29,633 nucleotides of DNA, from assembly GCA_900767605.1 (NCBI GenBank), contig CAAFZT010000061.1:1-29633 (forward strand), given 5' to 3'. The position numbers and the translations under genes are program-made. Origin of the DNA: Bacilli bacterium. Lineage in GTDB: Bacteria; Bacillota_I; Bacilli_A; RFN20; CAG-826. The notes beneath the pieces were generated by a model that was not told where the DNA came from, searched no databases, and was given only the letters and a program-made list of their open reading frames with translations. Below are positions 17,403 to 25,003 of this stretch, in pieces (the stretch's first letter is position 1; every line of letters begins with the position of its first letter).

Positions 17403-19241
17403 ATGAAGAAATCAACATTATTTACCCTAGCTTCCGCGGCCTTATTGGCCTTGGTATCTTGTAGAGGAGAAAGCCAGCCTTCTTCTAGCTCGACTTCTAC
17501 TCCGTCTACGGATTCTTCGGTTAGCTCTTCTGAGCCCCTTCCCCAGGGGGAGAAATTAACCGTCAATGCGGCGGCGACTTTATTAGAAGCCTTAGCCCAA
17601 AAGGAAACGGAATCTTCTTCTAGCGCGAATGTCAAAACCGTGACGTCGATTAACGAATCCAAGACTACCCGTGAAGAATCCCATACCCTTTATAAGGATG
17701 GTTCCTCCTCTTACGAAGGGAAAGTAAGCAACGGGGAAAAGGAGGACGCGTTTCAAGGACGTAAACTCCAAAGGGAGGACACTTTCCTTTCTAACGGGGT
17801 TGCTTCCAAGAAAAACCGCTTATACTGGGCGGAAAAGCACGAGAATTCCTTTGCTATCGACCAAGAAACCTCCTGCAAAATCTATGAAGTTTTAGAAGAC
17901 AGCCAGGAATCGAGTTCGGCTTATATTCCCGTTTCTAGCGCGGCTTTCACATTGACTGCGATGGTCTCGGGTTCCGTCCACGACTTCTTGGCAAGCGTCG
18001 CCAGCGACGTCAATTTGCAGTCGACGATGCCCTATTTCTACAAGACGGAAAGCGAAGGCACTTCTTATTACGATTTCAATGCTTCTTATTCTTATAGTGG
18101 CGATTTGGGCGACACCGTTCAAATCGATTACGAAATCCATTTCTCCGTCAAAGACAATGTTTTGGTTTCCGGGTCCTATATTTCGGGAATGACCGATTCT
18201 AGAGGAAACGAAGACCCCTATATCAAGTCCACTTCTTACGAAGGAAGTTTATCTTACGGGGAACGTTCTTCCTTCCCCATCGAAGGATTATTGGATGTTG
18301 ATAGCTTCTTGCTTTCTAGCGTAAGCGACGTCCAAATCCATTCTAGTGGAAACGGAGGCGACATCGTAAAAGGGAATATTTCCAAGAATTCCTATTACGT
18401 GAGCGCTTCTCCTAAAACCTATCTCCCAGAAACCGCGTTGACGGGCTTGCTCACTCCGATTTCCAGCACGGACGAATCCATTTTGAAAGTCGGGAACGGG
18501 TACGCGATCGAAGTCAAAGGTAAAACCGGCTCTGCGACGATTACCTTCGCCTACGAAGGAAGAAACGAAGAGGGGGCCTTTGAGAAAAAGACCATCCAAA
18601 AAGAATTGATTGTTTCGGGCATCGCTCCGAAGAAATTCAACGTAACGGAAGACGAACTCATCGTGGATTCGACTCTTGTTGTTGGAGAATCTTACGAAAC
18701 TAGTTTAATCCTTTCCAGCGGCTCGGATTCGACCTTGGAAGTTACTTCTAGCGATTCCGAAGCCGTCGCGGTTTCTCTCAATAACAAAGGCAATTTGGTG
18801 ATGGAAGCTAAAAAAGCTGCTGCTTCGGTCACCGTGAGCGTGACTCCGGTTGCCGCCCCGGAACTTGCCAAGACCTTCACCTACAAAGTTGAAGAAAAGA
18901 AGAATTCTCAGGAAATGCTATTGGCCCATATGTTTAAATACACGAACTATTTGGTGATTGGGACCAATTACGTGTTCTACGAACTCCATTTCAACAAAGA
19001 CGGAAGCGGATATCGCCTCCAAAGCTTCAAAGAAACGCCCAATACCTATACGGATAAATTCACCTGGAGCATGGAAGGAGACCGCGTGAGCTTTGCCTGG
19101 GATAAGGATGCCGAGGGACACCTTTATGAATACGCGGAAATCTACGGCAACGGGCGTTCGCTTCTTTGCTTTGAAGCAGATTCGAGCGACGAATCTTCTT
19201 CTACACCGAACGACACCTTATATCGTGGGGTGGCATTATGA
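17403..19241 (+). CDS. Lipoprotein with BIG2-like Ig domains
   Basis: Predicted 612-aa lipoprotein. The signal peptide ends in LVSC (Cys20), then a Ser/Thr linker. The ribosome binding site is AGAGG (17390-17394). Residues about 330-400 (TDESILKVGNGYAIEVKGKTGSA) have the pattern of a BIG2 Ig-like domain, and about 410-500 look like a second one. The C-terminal 110 residues (NYVFYELHFNKDGSGYRL) form a beta-rich module like those ending the 9860 and 12256 proteins. Its middle (IDYEIHFSVKDNVLVSGS, TSYEGSLSYG) resembles the next gene, which appears to be a shortened paralogue. The stop codon overlaps the next start (ATGA), so the two are translationally coupled. Confidence 0.9.
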   Translation: MKKSTLFTLASAALLALVSCRGESQPSSSSTSTPSTDSSVSSSEPLPQGEKLTVNAAATLLEALAQKETESSSSANVKTVTSINESKTTREESHTLYKDGSSSYEGKVSNGEKEDAFQGRKLQREDTFLSNGVASKKNRLYWAEKHENSFAIDQETSCKIYEVLEDSQESSSAYIPVSSAAFTLTAMVSGSVHDFLASVASDVNLQSTMPYFYKTESEGTSYYDFNASYSYSGDLGDTVQIDYEIHFSVKDNVLVSGSYISGMTDSRGNEDPYIKSTSYEGSLSYGERSSFPIEGLLDVDSFLLSSVSDVQIHSSGNGGDIVKGNISKNSYYVSASPKTYLPETALTGLLTPISSTDESILKVGNGYAIEVKGKTGSATITFAYEGRNEEGAFEKKTIQKELIVSGIAPKKFNVTEDELIVDSTLVVGESYETSLILSSGSDSTLEVTSSDSEAVAVSLNNKGNLVMEAKKAAASVTVSVTPVAAPELAKTFTYKVEEKKNSQEMLLAHMFKYTNYLVIGTNYVFYELHFNKDGSGYRLQSFKETPNTYTDKFTWSMEGDRVSFAWDKDAEGHLYEYAEIYGNGRSLLCFEADSSDESSSTPNDTLYRGVAL

Positions 19242-20134
19242 AGAAAAGCTTCCTTCTTCTTTTGTCCTGCGGTGCATTGCTAATTTCCTGCGGACAAGGC
19301 GGAGCTTCTTCGGATTCTTCTGCCTCCACGACGGAATCTTCCACGGATTCTTCGCTTTCTTCTAGCGATTCTTCTAGCGGAAATCCCGTTTACGTCGATC
19401 CGGACGTCGCATCCAAAAAAGCCGAAATCCGCGCTTGGATGACTTCTTTTAAGGAATTTGAAGGGAGCGTTGCCGTCGCCTCGGTCCACGGATACGAAGA
19501 AAAAGGCTACATGACTTCAAACCAAAACGAATACTTTGTCATGGCCACCGAATCCACATCGGCGCGTACCCGTTATGGCAAGAGTCCGGTCGGATCGATC
19601 GTCGTAGAAAAAGGGACGATTAAAATCAACGAGGGAGACCCCGAAGAATTTGAAAAGCAAACTTATCACGACGATACGTTATATTACGCCTTGTCTTCCT
19701 ATGGGAACGGGGACAAAACCAAAGAGGTCACTTCCTATCAAATTGGATTAGAAAACACGTATTTGAACCTCTCGTTCTACCAGCAGCAATATAGCCTTCT
19801 TACGACCTATATGAGCTATATTGGCAAAGGGAATGTCGTCACGACCTATTCTTTGCCGAAAGTGGAAGGCAACAAAGAATACGAGATGTCCTATTCGGTG
19901 AAAACCATGGATGGATCAGCCACCATTCAAGAAATCACCTATACCATTAAATTCAATATGGTGAATGGATACGTCGATTCTAGCCTCGTCAATATCGTCA
20001 ACAACACCTACGTCGGAAATACGGTGGGCCAATACGTGACTTCCAGCGTCTCCTCCACCTATGACCAAGGGGATTACAAAAATGCGACCTTTGAGGGAAG
20101 CGTATTTAATCCCAGCGAATTTGGGCAAAATTAG
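19238..20134 (+). CDS. Small lipoprotein, shortened paralogue of its upstream neighbour
   Basis: Predicted 298-aa lipoprotein. Signal peptide with LISC (Cys18), then about 30 Ser-rich residues. The ATG overlaps the preceding TGA in ATGA, and the upstream sequence GTGGGGTGG can serve as a ribosome binding site. Residues about 200-290 (YEMSYSV, ITYTIKFNMVNGYVDSS, TFEGSVFNPSEFG) parallel the middle of the 17403 protein, but the Ig-like and C-terminal modules are absent. A perfect terminator follows at 20151-20180. No known enzymatic motif. Coupling suggests the two proteins are made in fixed ratio and may act on the same ligand; this is inference. Confidence 0.88.
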   Translation: MKKSFLLLLSCGALLISCGQGGASSDSSASTTESSTDSSLSSSDSSSGNPVYVDPDVASKKAEIRAWMTSFKEFEGSVAVASVHGYEEKGYMTSNQNEYFVMATESTSARTRYGKSPVGSIVVEKGTIKINEGDPEEFEKQTYHDDTLYYALSSYGNGDKTKEVTSYQIGLENTYLNLSFYQQQYSLLTTYMSYIGKGNVVTTYSLPKVEGNKEYEMSYSVKTMDGSATIQEITYTIKFNMVNGYVDSSLVNIVNNTYVGNTVGQYVTSSVSSTYDQGDYKNATFEGSVFNPSEFGQN

Positions 20135-20150
20135 TCGATAGAATGCCAGC

Positions 20151-20180
20151 AATCGCCTTGTGAATTCAAGGCGATTTTTT
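20151..20180 (+). terminator. Terminator of the 17403-20134 operon
   Basis: AATCGCCTTG pairs perfectly with CAAGGCGATT (10 bp) around TGAATT, followed by a T run. It lies 16 nt after the stop. Confidence 0.95.
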
Positions 20181-20209
20181 CTTTTTCAGCACCGTTAATC
20201 AAGGCGGCT

Positions 20210-20301
20210 ATCACAAATGTGTCCAATGAAATACCACAAATCCGTCAAGTGAAACATCACAAATCTGTCAAACGAAATACCACAAATCCGTCAAACGAAC
20301 T
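20210..20301 (+). repeat. Four tandem 23-bp repeats upstream of the ATPase gene
   Basis: Four head-to-tail 23-bp units (20210, 20233, 20256, 20279) share the core CACAAATCCGTCAA-NYGAA. Units 1 and 3 start ATCAC and units 2 and 4 start ACCAC, so the array may have grown by doubling a two-unit block. The last unit runs directly into TATAAT (20301-20306). The array is iteron-like and does not encode protein. It may bind the adjacent ATPase, a regulator, or an integrase-type protein; none is proven. Confidence 0.95.
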
Positions 20302-20316
20302 ATAATATAGGGGAGG
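20301..20316 (+). promoter_or_regulatory. TATAAT and RBS crowded before the ATPase start
   Basis: TATAAT (20301-20306) is only 17 nt before the ATG at 20324, and GGGAGG (20311-20316) lies between. There is no -35 match at the proper spacing, where repeat unit 4 sits instead. If TATAAT is used, transcription would start near 20313 and remove part of the ribosome binding site. Confidence 0.4.
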
Positions 20317-20323
20317 AACTGTT

Positions 20324-21604
20324 ATGGATAAGTATCGGAAAAGAATCGCGGATGATATCCTGGATTTAAAACTTAAATCTTTCGGAGCCACTCTTATTGT
20401 TGGACCTAAAGGGTGCGGAAAAACCACCACGGCTAAGCAAAAAGCCAAAAGCGTCATTGAATTTCAAGACGAAGACCTACGCGAACGATATTTGAGTGTT
20501 GCGGAAACCATGCCCTCTAAATTGTTAATCGGCGAGACACCACGCCTATTTGACGAATGGCAGGACGCACCGAAAATTTGGGGAGCAATTCGAAAATCCA
20601 TCGACGATAAAAACGAATCCGGCCTATATATCTTGACCGGTTCTTCTTCTCAAGATGTTAAAACCCCGCATACGGGAACCACTCGAATTTCCACCCTAAA
20701 AATGTACCCGATGAGCCTTTATGAAAGCGGGGAATCCAATGGAAAGATTTCCCTCTTAGAACTTTTCAATACTAAAGAATTGGATTTCGTGGAATCCAAC
20801 CTTAGTATCGATGGCTTAATTTTTTCCATTTGTCGTGGTGGTTGGCCTAGAGCCCTATGGAACGAGACGCCTGAATCCCAATTAGAAATTGTCAACGACT
20901 TGTTTTATCAAACCTGCCACCGCGATATCTCTCGAATTGATGACACGGAACGCAATCCATTATTTGCAGAAAGAATACTCCGTTCTTATTCTAGAAATAT
21001 TTGCACTTTAGCCCAAAGCAAAACACTTTACGGAGACGTTACAGCCACATCAGAAATAAGCAAGCAAACATATTACAGCTACATCGAAGCCCTGCAAAAG
21101 CTTTTCATTATCGAAGACGTTCCAGCTTGGTGCCCTTCAATTCGTTCCAAAGAAGCGATGCGGGCCGGAGTGAAAAGAAATCTAATCGACCCTTCTATTG
21201 CCATTGCAGCTCTTGGCCTAACCCCAGAGTACTTCAATACCGATTTCAAAACCCTTGGGTTTCTTTTTGAGTCCCTTTGTATACGGGATTTAAAAATCTA
21301 TTCCTCAAAAATGCGAGGGGAAATGTCCTATTACCATGATCGATATGGTTTAGAAGCAGATGGCGTATTGCACCTAAAAGATGGACGTTACGCTTTGCTC
21401 GAATTCAAATTAGGGAGCAAAGAAATCGAAGAGGGAGCCAAGCATCTTTGCGAAATCGAAAGGCTTATCTTTGAATACAACAAAACCGAAAAGCAATGTC
21501 CTTTACGGATGCCGGACTTAAAAATTGTCGTGACGGGTGGCCCGTACGGATATAAAAGGGAGGACGGTGTCTTCGTCCTCCCCATTGGTTGCCTAAAGGA
21601 TTAA
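20324..21604 (+). CDS. AAA_14/DUF4143 family ATPase with PD-(D/E)XK-like C terminus
   Basis: A 426-aa protein of the AAA_14 + DUF4143 family, which is common and mobile in gut bacteria but has no settled function. Walker A is GPKGCGKTT (27-35), Walker B RLFDEWQ (74-80), and sensor-like LTGSS (104-108) is followed by the family signature KMYPMSLYESGE. The C-terminal DUF4143 part includes GFLFES (312-317) and a PD-(D/E)XK-like pattern: Asp346 in EADG, then Glu360-x-Lys362 in LLEFKLG. Nuclease activity is possible but unproven. ATG start with GGGAGG 7 nt upstream. It is a single gene between a 23-bp repeat array and a convergent lipoprotein gene 6 nt away. Its AT-richer codon use and isolation suggest it arrived by transfer. 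Confidence 0.93.
   Translation: MDKYRKRIADDILDLKLKSFGATLIVGPKGCGKTTTAKQKAKSVIEFQDEDLRERYLSVAETMPSKLLIGETPRLFDEWQDAPKIWGAIRKSIDDKNESGLYILTGSSSQDVKTPHTGTTRISTLKMYPMSLYESGESNGKISLLELFNTKELDFVESNLSIDGLIFSICRGGWPRALWNETPESQLEIVNDLFYQTCHRDISRIDDTERNPLFAERILRSYSRNICTLAQSKTLYGDVTATSEISKQTYYSYIEALQKLFIIEDVPAWCPSIRSKEAMRAGVKRNLIDPSIAIAALGLTPEYFNTDFKTLGFLFESLCIRDLKIYSSKMRGEMSYYHDRYGLEADGVLHLKDGRYALLEFKLGSKEIEEGAKHLCEIERLIFEYNKTEKQCPLRMPDLKIVVTGGPYGYKREDGVFVLPIGCLKD
21554..21582 (-). terminator. Terminator of lipoprotein 21611, inside the convergent ATPase gene
   Basis: On the minus strand, GGGAGGACG pairs perfectly with CGTCCTCCC around AAGACAC, followed by TTTT. It lies within the last 17 codons of the convergent ATPase gene, so one stretch serves both as codons and as terminator. 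Confidence 0.75.
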
Positions 21605-21610
21605 TGGCTT

Positions 21611-23095
21611 TTACCAAGCGTATTCGACATCTAACCACGGCGTATCCGTGGAGGAGCTTCCTCCTTCGGCCGAGATTTGAACCGTAATGCCGTTAGGATA
21701 GCCATCCGCTTTTTTGTTGTAGATGGAAATGTTATCGGAAGAGGCAGATTCGTTCTTTTCAAATCCGCTTAAAACAAGGGAATTTACGTAATTGGCCATC
21801 TCTTTCTTGGCCGTAGTTAAGTTAGCAAAGGAAAGGCCAAGAACATAATAATGGTCAAATGCCGCCGTGGACCCTCGGGAAGTAATCGCGTCTTTGGCCA
21901 CTTCCGTTTTATCCGCGCCAAACATCTTGGTGGGTTGTTCTTGGAAAGCAAAACCCGGAATCACTTTGGAATCGAGTCCCGCATATTGAAGATAGAGGTT
22001 GAGGCTATCCTGAGTCGCCGGATGGAAGGTATAACGATAAAGTTTAAGATTCAAAATGAATTTGCCATTGGGGAAACGCACGGCATCGGAGGCATTCAAC
22101 GCGGAATTGGGGACGAATCCGAAGACCGCTTCGTAGGTCACGTGGTCTTTGCCAGCGTTTACATCCTCCATCTGTTTATCCTTTTCGTAAAGATAAACGG
22201 AAGAATCTCCGCTTAAAGTGGAACGATCCGCGTTGAGAACAAAGCCCGCCTTTTCTAATTTCTTTTGATAATCCGCGACCATGGCCTTGCATTCTTTGCC
22301 GTAATCAAGGAATACGGCGGTAGAACTCGAAGCGGAGAAAGCGGAATAGGGACTCGCTGCAGGGAAAGGGACTTCCGACGCATCCCCATAAACCGCGGCG
22401 ATGCTGCTTTTTTGAGCCTCACTCCAAGAAACAGGAGAGGTTAGGGTCGGGTTCGAAGCCATATAGGATTCGATGGTTTTATTTTGGGTGCTGCCAATAT
22501 TTGAGAAGGAAATATCGTAAGAAAAGGAATAAGAAGACGTTGAGAAGGAATAATTAAAATCGAGGATTCCTCCTTCTTTTTCTTCTCCTACTAAAGTTCC
22601 TTTCGTCAAAATCGTGTAGCCGTTTGTCGAGGATAAATTAACACCTAATCCTGCGATATAGGCAAAGGTGGCTAGGGTATTTTCATGGGTAGAAGCCCAG
22701 GTTCCATCGCTTTTCTTACGGAAAGAAGCATTGTCCGACAATAAGCTCGGCGAATATAGCATCAAGCTCGCATGATCGGAAGGAGATAAAGACAAGGTAT
22801 TGCCAAGTTGGACTTTATCGTTTTCTAGGCTAAAAGAAAACATTCCTTGATCCGCCAAAGTCACATAGCCAAAGCCACTTCTAGAAGTATCATCGAAACT
22901 GCGATAGACGCAGTCAGGACCATAATAATAGGTCGTGCTTCCTAATGTGGGGTTATTCACCGTAACATTGCCCTCTTCTAAAAGACGGAAGTTTTCGTTG
23001 AAATCTTCCTTGGGAGCAAAAGGGGTTTTCGGTTCGGTTCTACAGGAACATAGAAGGGTAAAGCAAGCAAGGCTAAGGGGTAAAAAGCGTTTCAT
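21611..23095 (-). CDS. Lipoprotein with two Y-L-GF modules
   Basis: Predicted 494-aa lipoprotein. I use the ATG at 23095 (MKRFLPLSL) because GGAGG lies at 23104-23108 and the lipobox LCSC (Cys18) follows. The longer in-frame start would place 23 unlikely residues before the signal. The middle (VPFPAASPY, then YQKKLEKAGFVLNADRSTLSGD) closely parallels ALPFPTG and YTKQLTDAGFEAKLVKKSDGS in the protein at 7269. A second copy (YVNSLVLSGFEKN, ISIYNKKADGYPNG) ends the protein. The -10 is probably TATAAG (23126-23131) with no clear -35, so it may partly depend on read-through from the acyltransferase gene. Function unknown; surface attachment inferred. Confidence 0.88.
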   Translation of the reverse strand: MKRFLPLSLACFTLLCSCRTEPKTPFAPKEDFNENFRLLEEGNVTVNNPTLGSTTYYYGPDCVYRSFDDTSRSGFGYVTLADQGMFSFSLENDKVQLGNTLSLSPSDHASLMLYSPSLLSDNASFRKKSDGTWASTHENTLATFAYIAGLGVNLSSTNGYTILTKGTLVGEEKEGGILDFNYSFSTSSYSFSYDISFSNIGSTQNKTIESYMASNPTLTSPVSWSEAQKSSIAAVYGDASEVPFPAASPYSAFSASSSTAVFLDYGKECKAMVADYQKKLEKAGFVLNADRSTLSGDSSVYLYEKDKQMEDVNAGKDHVTYEAVFGFVPNSALNASDAVRFPNGKFILNLKLYRYTFHPATQDSLNLYLQYAGLDSKVIPGFAFQEQPTKMFGADKTEVAKDAITSRGSTAAFDHYYVLGLSFANLTTAKKEMANYVNSLVLSGFEKNESASSDNISIYNKKADGYPNGITVQISAEGGSSSTDTPWLDVEYAW

Positions 23096-23131
23096 AAAAA
23101 AGGCCTCCAAAAGGCTAGGGGTTATCTTATA

Positions 23132-23187
23132 GCAAGAAAAAGAAAAAGGAAGAGGAATTTTCACTCTCTTCCTTAGTCAAGGAAGAA
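23132..23187 (-). terminator. Terminator of plsC-like gene with a competing upstream hairpin
   Basis: On the minus strand three segments follow the stop codon: A TTCTTCCTT (23179-23187), B AAGGAAGAG (23166-23174) and C CTCTTCCTT (23146-23154), then TTTTTCTTTTT. B can pair with A (loop GACT) or with C (11-nt loop plus T-tract). Only B-C would terminate, so the layout is attenuator-like. It may also be a simple terminator. Confidence 0.65.
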
Positions 23188-23982
23188 TTATTGTTTTTCC
23201 TTCTTCCGGGGAAGATAGGAAATCCATTCTTCGTTTTCGTCTTCCGTCGCGCGGTCTAGCATGAAATCATAGACCGCATCGCGTAATTTCCTTTTTCTTT
23301 CGGGAAGGGAAAGCGACATATCCGGATAGATGGGCCGCCCCACGTGAACCGTCATTCGGGGCGACTTGTTAGGATGGAATTTCCTTTTGCGGTAAGTGAC
23401 GCAGAAAGGAACAACGGGGGCGCCCAGTTCCGAAGGATAGACAAAGCTTGCATCCGTGAACGGACGAATCCGCGTGGAATAGGGCCAAATATGGGCTTCC
23501 GGATAGATGGCGATGCCATGCCGTTTTGCGATATGATAACGAATCGCATCGACGAATCCTTCGTGTTCTTTGGGGGATTCTGGAACCGGCAGGCAGCCAA
23601 TCATTTGGACCAAGGTGCGGATGCCTTTGATGGACATTGCATCGCGGTCGGCGATAATGTAGCTTCTTTTGCATCCGCTGAGATAGCATTGAACCAGCCA
23701 CCCATCGGCGATTTGGGTGTGGTTTCCATAATAGAAGGCTCCTTCGTGGCGGATTTTTCGGAGGTTCTTCTTCCCCTGGATACGGATTCCGTAGCCAATC
23801 TTCCCTACCAGCCAAAGAACTGGTTTAGCAATCAACCAATAAACTAAAAGGGAGCCAAACCAATAAAACGGGTTTTTATGAACGTATTTAAAATTTTTAG
23901 GCAAGGGCTTTTTGTTGATATCGTTGCCTGCGAAATCATCGTTAAGCGGATCATCGTAATAAACAATTTTATGCGGTTGCAT
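23188..23982 (-). CDS. 1-acyl-glycerol-3-phosphate acyltransferase family protein (PlsC-like)
   Basis: A 264-aa protein of the PlsC/LPLAT family, which transfers an acyl chain to lysophosphatidic acid in phospholipid synthesis at the inner face of the membrane. Visible motifs: HX4D as NHTQIAD (His88, Asp93), and the glycerophosphate-binding block as IYPEAHIWPYSTRIRPF (about 159-174), a variant of the usual FPEGTRS. A hydrophobic segment at about 40-60 could anchor it. The PEAH variant means the acceptor could be another lyso-lipid. ATG at 23982 with AAGGAA at 23990-23995. A plausible promoter is at 24003-24031. It lies between a toxin-antitoxin pair and a lipoprotein gene, with no other lipid gene nearby. 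Confidence 0.85.
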   Translation of the reverse strand: MQPHKIVYYDDPLNDDFAGNDINKKPLPKNFKYVHKNPFYWFGSLLVYWLIAKPVLWLVGKIGYGIRIQGKKNLRKIRHEGAFYYGNHTQIADGWLVQCYLSGCKRSYIIADRDAMSIKGIRTLVQMIGCLPVPESPKEHEGFVDAIRYHIAKRHGIAIYPEAHIWPYSTRIRPFTDASFVYPSELGAPVVPFCVTYRKRKFHPNKSPRMTVHVGRPIYPDMSLSLPERKRKLRDAVYDFMLDRATEDENEEWISYLPRKKEKQ

Positions 23983-24002
23983 GAGGTTTTTCCTTGGGCT
24001 TT

Positions 24003-24031
24003 AGTCTATCGGCTTAGGGATAAAAAGGCAA
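24003..24031 (-). promoter_or_regulatory. Candidate promoter of the acyltransferase gene
   Basis: On the minus strand TTGCCT (24026-24031), a 17-bp spacer and TAGACT (24003-24008). Both boxes are imperfect. Position and spacing fit the start at 23982. Confidence 0.35.
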
Positions 24032-24062
24032 ATTATTGGATTTTATGCAGAACATCCTCTAA

Positions 24063-24367
24063 TTAATCTAGACCATCCGTTATAATTTCATAAACAATCG
24101 TATAATCCGTTTTGCCATATTCGTGTACGATACCGTTTCGAAACCCTATCATTTGGCCCCACGGAACATTAGGCTGAATATTTTTAAATTCTTTTGAAAT
24201 CCCTTTGATGTTTTCAATCAATTGGACAAGCCTGAACATAACAGCATCCACCAATTCATCGTTTAAAACGAAATCGGAATAGGATTTATCACCAAGGTAT
24301 TTTTTGATTGCAAATAGGTATCTAAAGTTTTTTTGGCGCAATAGGAATCGTCTTTTTTATTATCCAT
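24063..24367 (-). CDS. HepT-type HEPN toxin, reading frame broken at an A7 tract
   Basis: HEPN-domain RNase toxin of the HepT/MntA (type VII) toxin-antitoxin family. The ATG at 24367 overlaps the end of the antitoxin gene (ATGGATAA), as expected for an operon, and opens MDNKKDDSYCAKK. At an A7 run (24328-24334) the frame must shift by -1 to reach NFRYLFAIKKYLGDKS and the rest of the HEPN domain, giving about 101 aa. Without the shift, translation ends after 34 codons. The catalytic motif RNGIVHEY (Arg77, His82) fits R-x4-H-x-Y, including Tyr84, the residue AMPylated by MntA in characterised systems. A TTG at 24341 could start a 92-aa version lacking only the first residues, but has no ribosome binding site. 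The cause may be sequencing error, mutation, or functional slippage. Confidence 0.8.
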
Positions 24368-24839
24368 AAATCTTAATTCCATCCTTCATAATTTCAAAAA
24401 GCAGATCCTGATTATCAGTCAAATTATTCAAACGAATCAAATCCACCTTTTTGTGCAAGGCATTCCGAATATCTTCGTTTAACCCAACAAAGGCAAAACC
24501 GGTTAACGACGTAGATACGCAAAGATCCACGTCGCTAGTTTCCGTCGCGTAACCCTTCGCGTAGCTTCCAAACAAATAGCACAAATTTACTTGGCTTTTG
24601 TATTTTGTTTGAAACAGTTCAGAAAGAGTTTTCCGAATAAAATCGAGACTGATCAATCCTGTGGTTTCCGTGATTCCAAATTGTTTTTCCATGGATTGCA
24701 TCATCATTTGGCGTTTCAGCGAATTTCCATAGCCTTCATTCGTTTCGTAACGAATATAGGTACGAACCGGAATGTTTAATGCGGTGGCAACTTCTTTTTG
24801 GGTTAATCCGTAATGGGTTCTAATTTGAAGCAAGGTCAT
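24360..24839 (-). CDS. MntA-like nucleotidyltransferase antitoxin with N-terminal XRE-type HTH
   Basis: A 159-aa fusion. Residues 1-55 form a Cro/CI-type helix-turn-helix (LTQKEVATALNIPVRTYIRYE). Residues about 85-159 are a minimal nucleotidyltransferase with GSYAKGYATETSDVDL, that is GS (91-92), Asp103 and Asp105, plus a third acidic residue in KKVDLIRL (Asp133). MntA enzymes AMPylate the HepT toxin on the Tyr of its R-x4-H-x-Y motif and so neutralise it. The HTH suggests this antitoxin also represses its own operon. I use the ATG at 24839; the GTG at 24851 overlaps the GGAG ribosome binding site (24846-24849). Inverted and direct repeats at 24861-24937 are candidate operators. Confidence 0.9.
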   Translation of the reverse strand: MTLLQIRTHYGLTQKEVATALNIPVRTYIRYETNEGYGNSLKRQMMMQSMEKQFGITETTGLISLDFIRKTLSELFQTKYKSQVNLCYLFGSYAKGYATETSDVDLCVSTSLTGFAFVGLNEDIRNALHKKVDLIRLNNLTDNQDLLFEIMKDGIKIYG

Positions 24840-24860
24840 ATTTTTCTCCACAACTAATTT

Positions 24861-24937
24861 ACCAAATTTGGCAGTTTAATAAAATAGAAATATGCCATTT
24901 TGTCACTTTACAATAGTTATGAAGTGCCATTTTGTCA
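24861..24937 (-). promoter_or_regulatory. Operator-like repeats upstream of mntA-hepT
   Basis: Two exact 13-bp direct repeats, on the minus strand TGACAAAATGGCA (24893-24905 and 24925-24937), are spaced 32 bp apart, about three helical turns. Nearer the start codon is a perfect palindrome CCAAATTTGG (24862-24871). The promoter should lie here, but the -35/-10 assignment is ambiguous. The HTH domain of MntA is the likely ligand of the palindrome; this is inference. Confidence 0.7.
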
Positions 24938-24959
24938 GATTTTAAAATTTGGAAATGAC

Positions 24960-24991
24960 AAAAAGGGCGTCGAAGTTATTTTCGGACGCCC
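24960..24991 (-). terminator. Terminator of the DUF2130 gene remnant
   Basis: On the minus strand GGGCGT pairs with ACGCCC and CGAA pairs with TTCG (one bulged C, loop AATAAC), then TTTTT. It lies 12 nt after the stop at 25004. Confidence 0.9.
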
Positions 24992-25003
24992 CTTCGCACA
25001 AGA

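Noticed and set aside
20210..20301. CRISPR array at the four 23-bp repeats
   Set aside because: Units are directly adjacent with no spacers.
24063..24341. HepT as a simple TTG-started 92-aa gene
   Set aside because: No ribosome binding site before the TTG, and an ATG overlapping the antitoxin stop gives a natural N terminus if the A7 shift is allowed. Kept only as an alternative.
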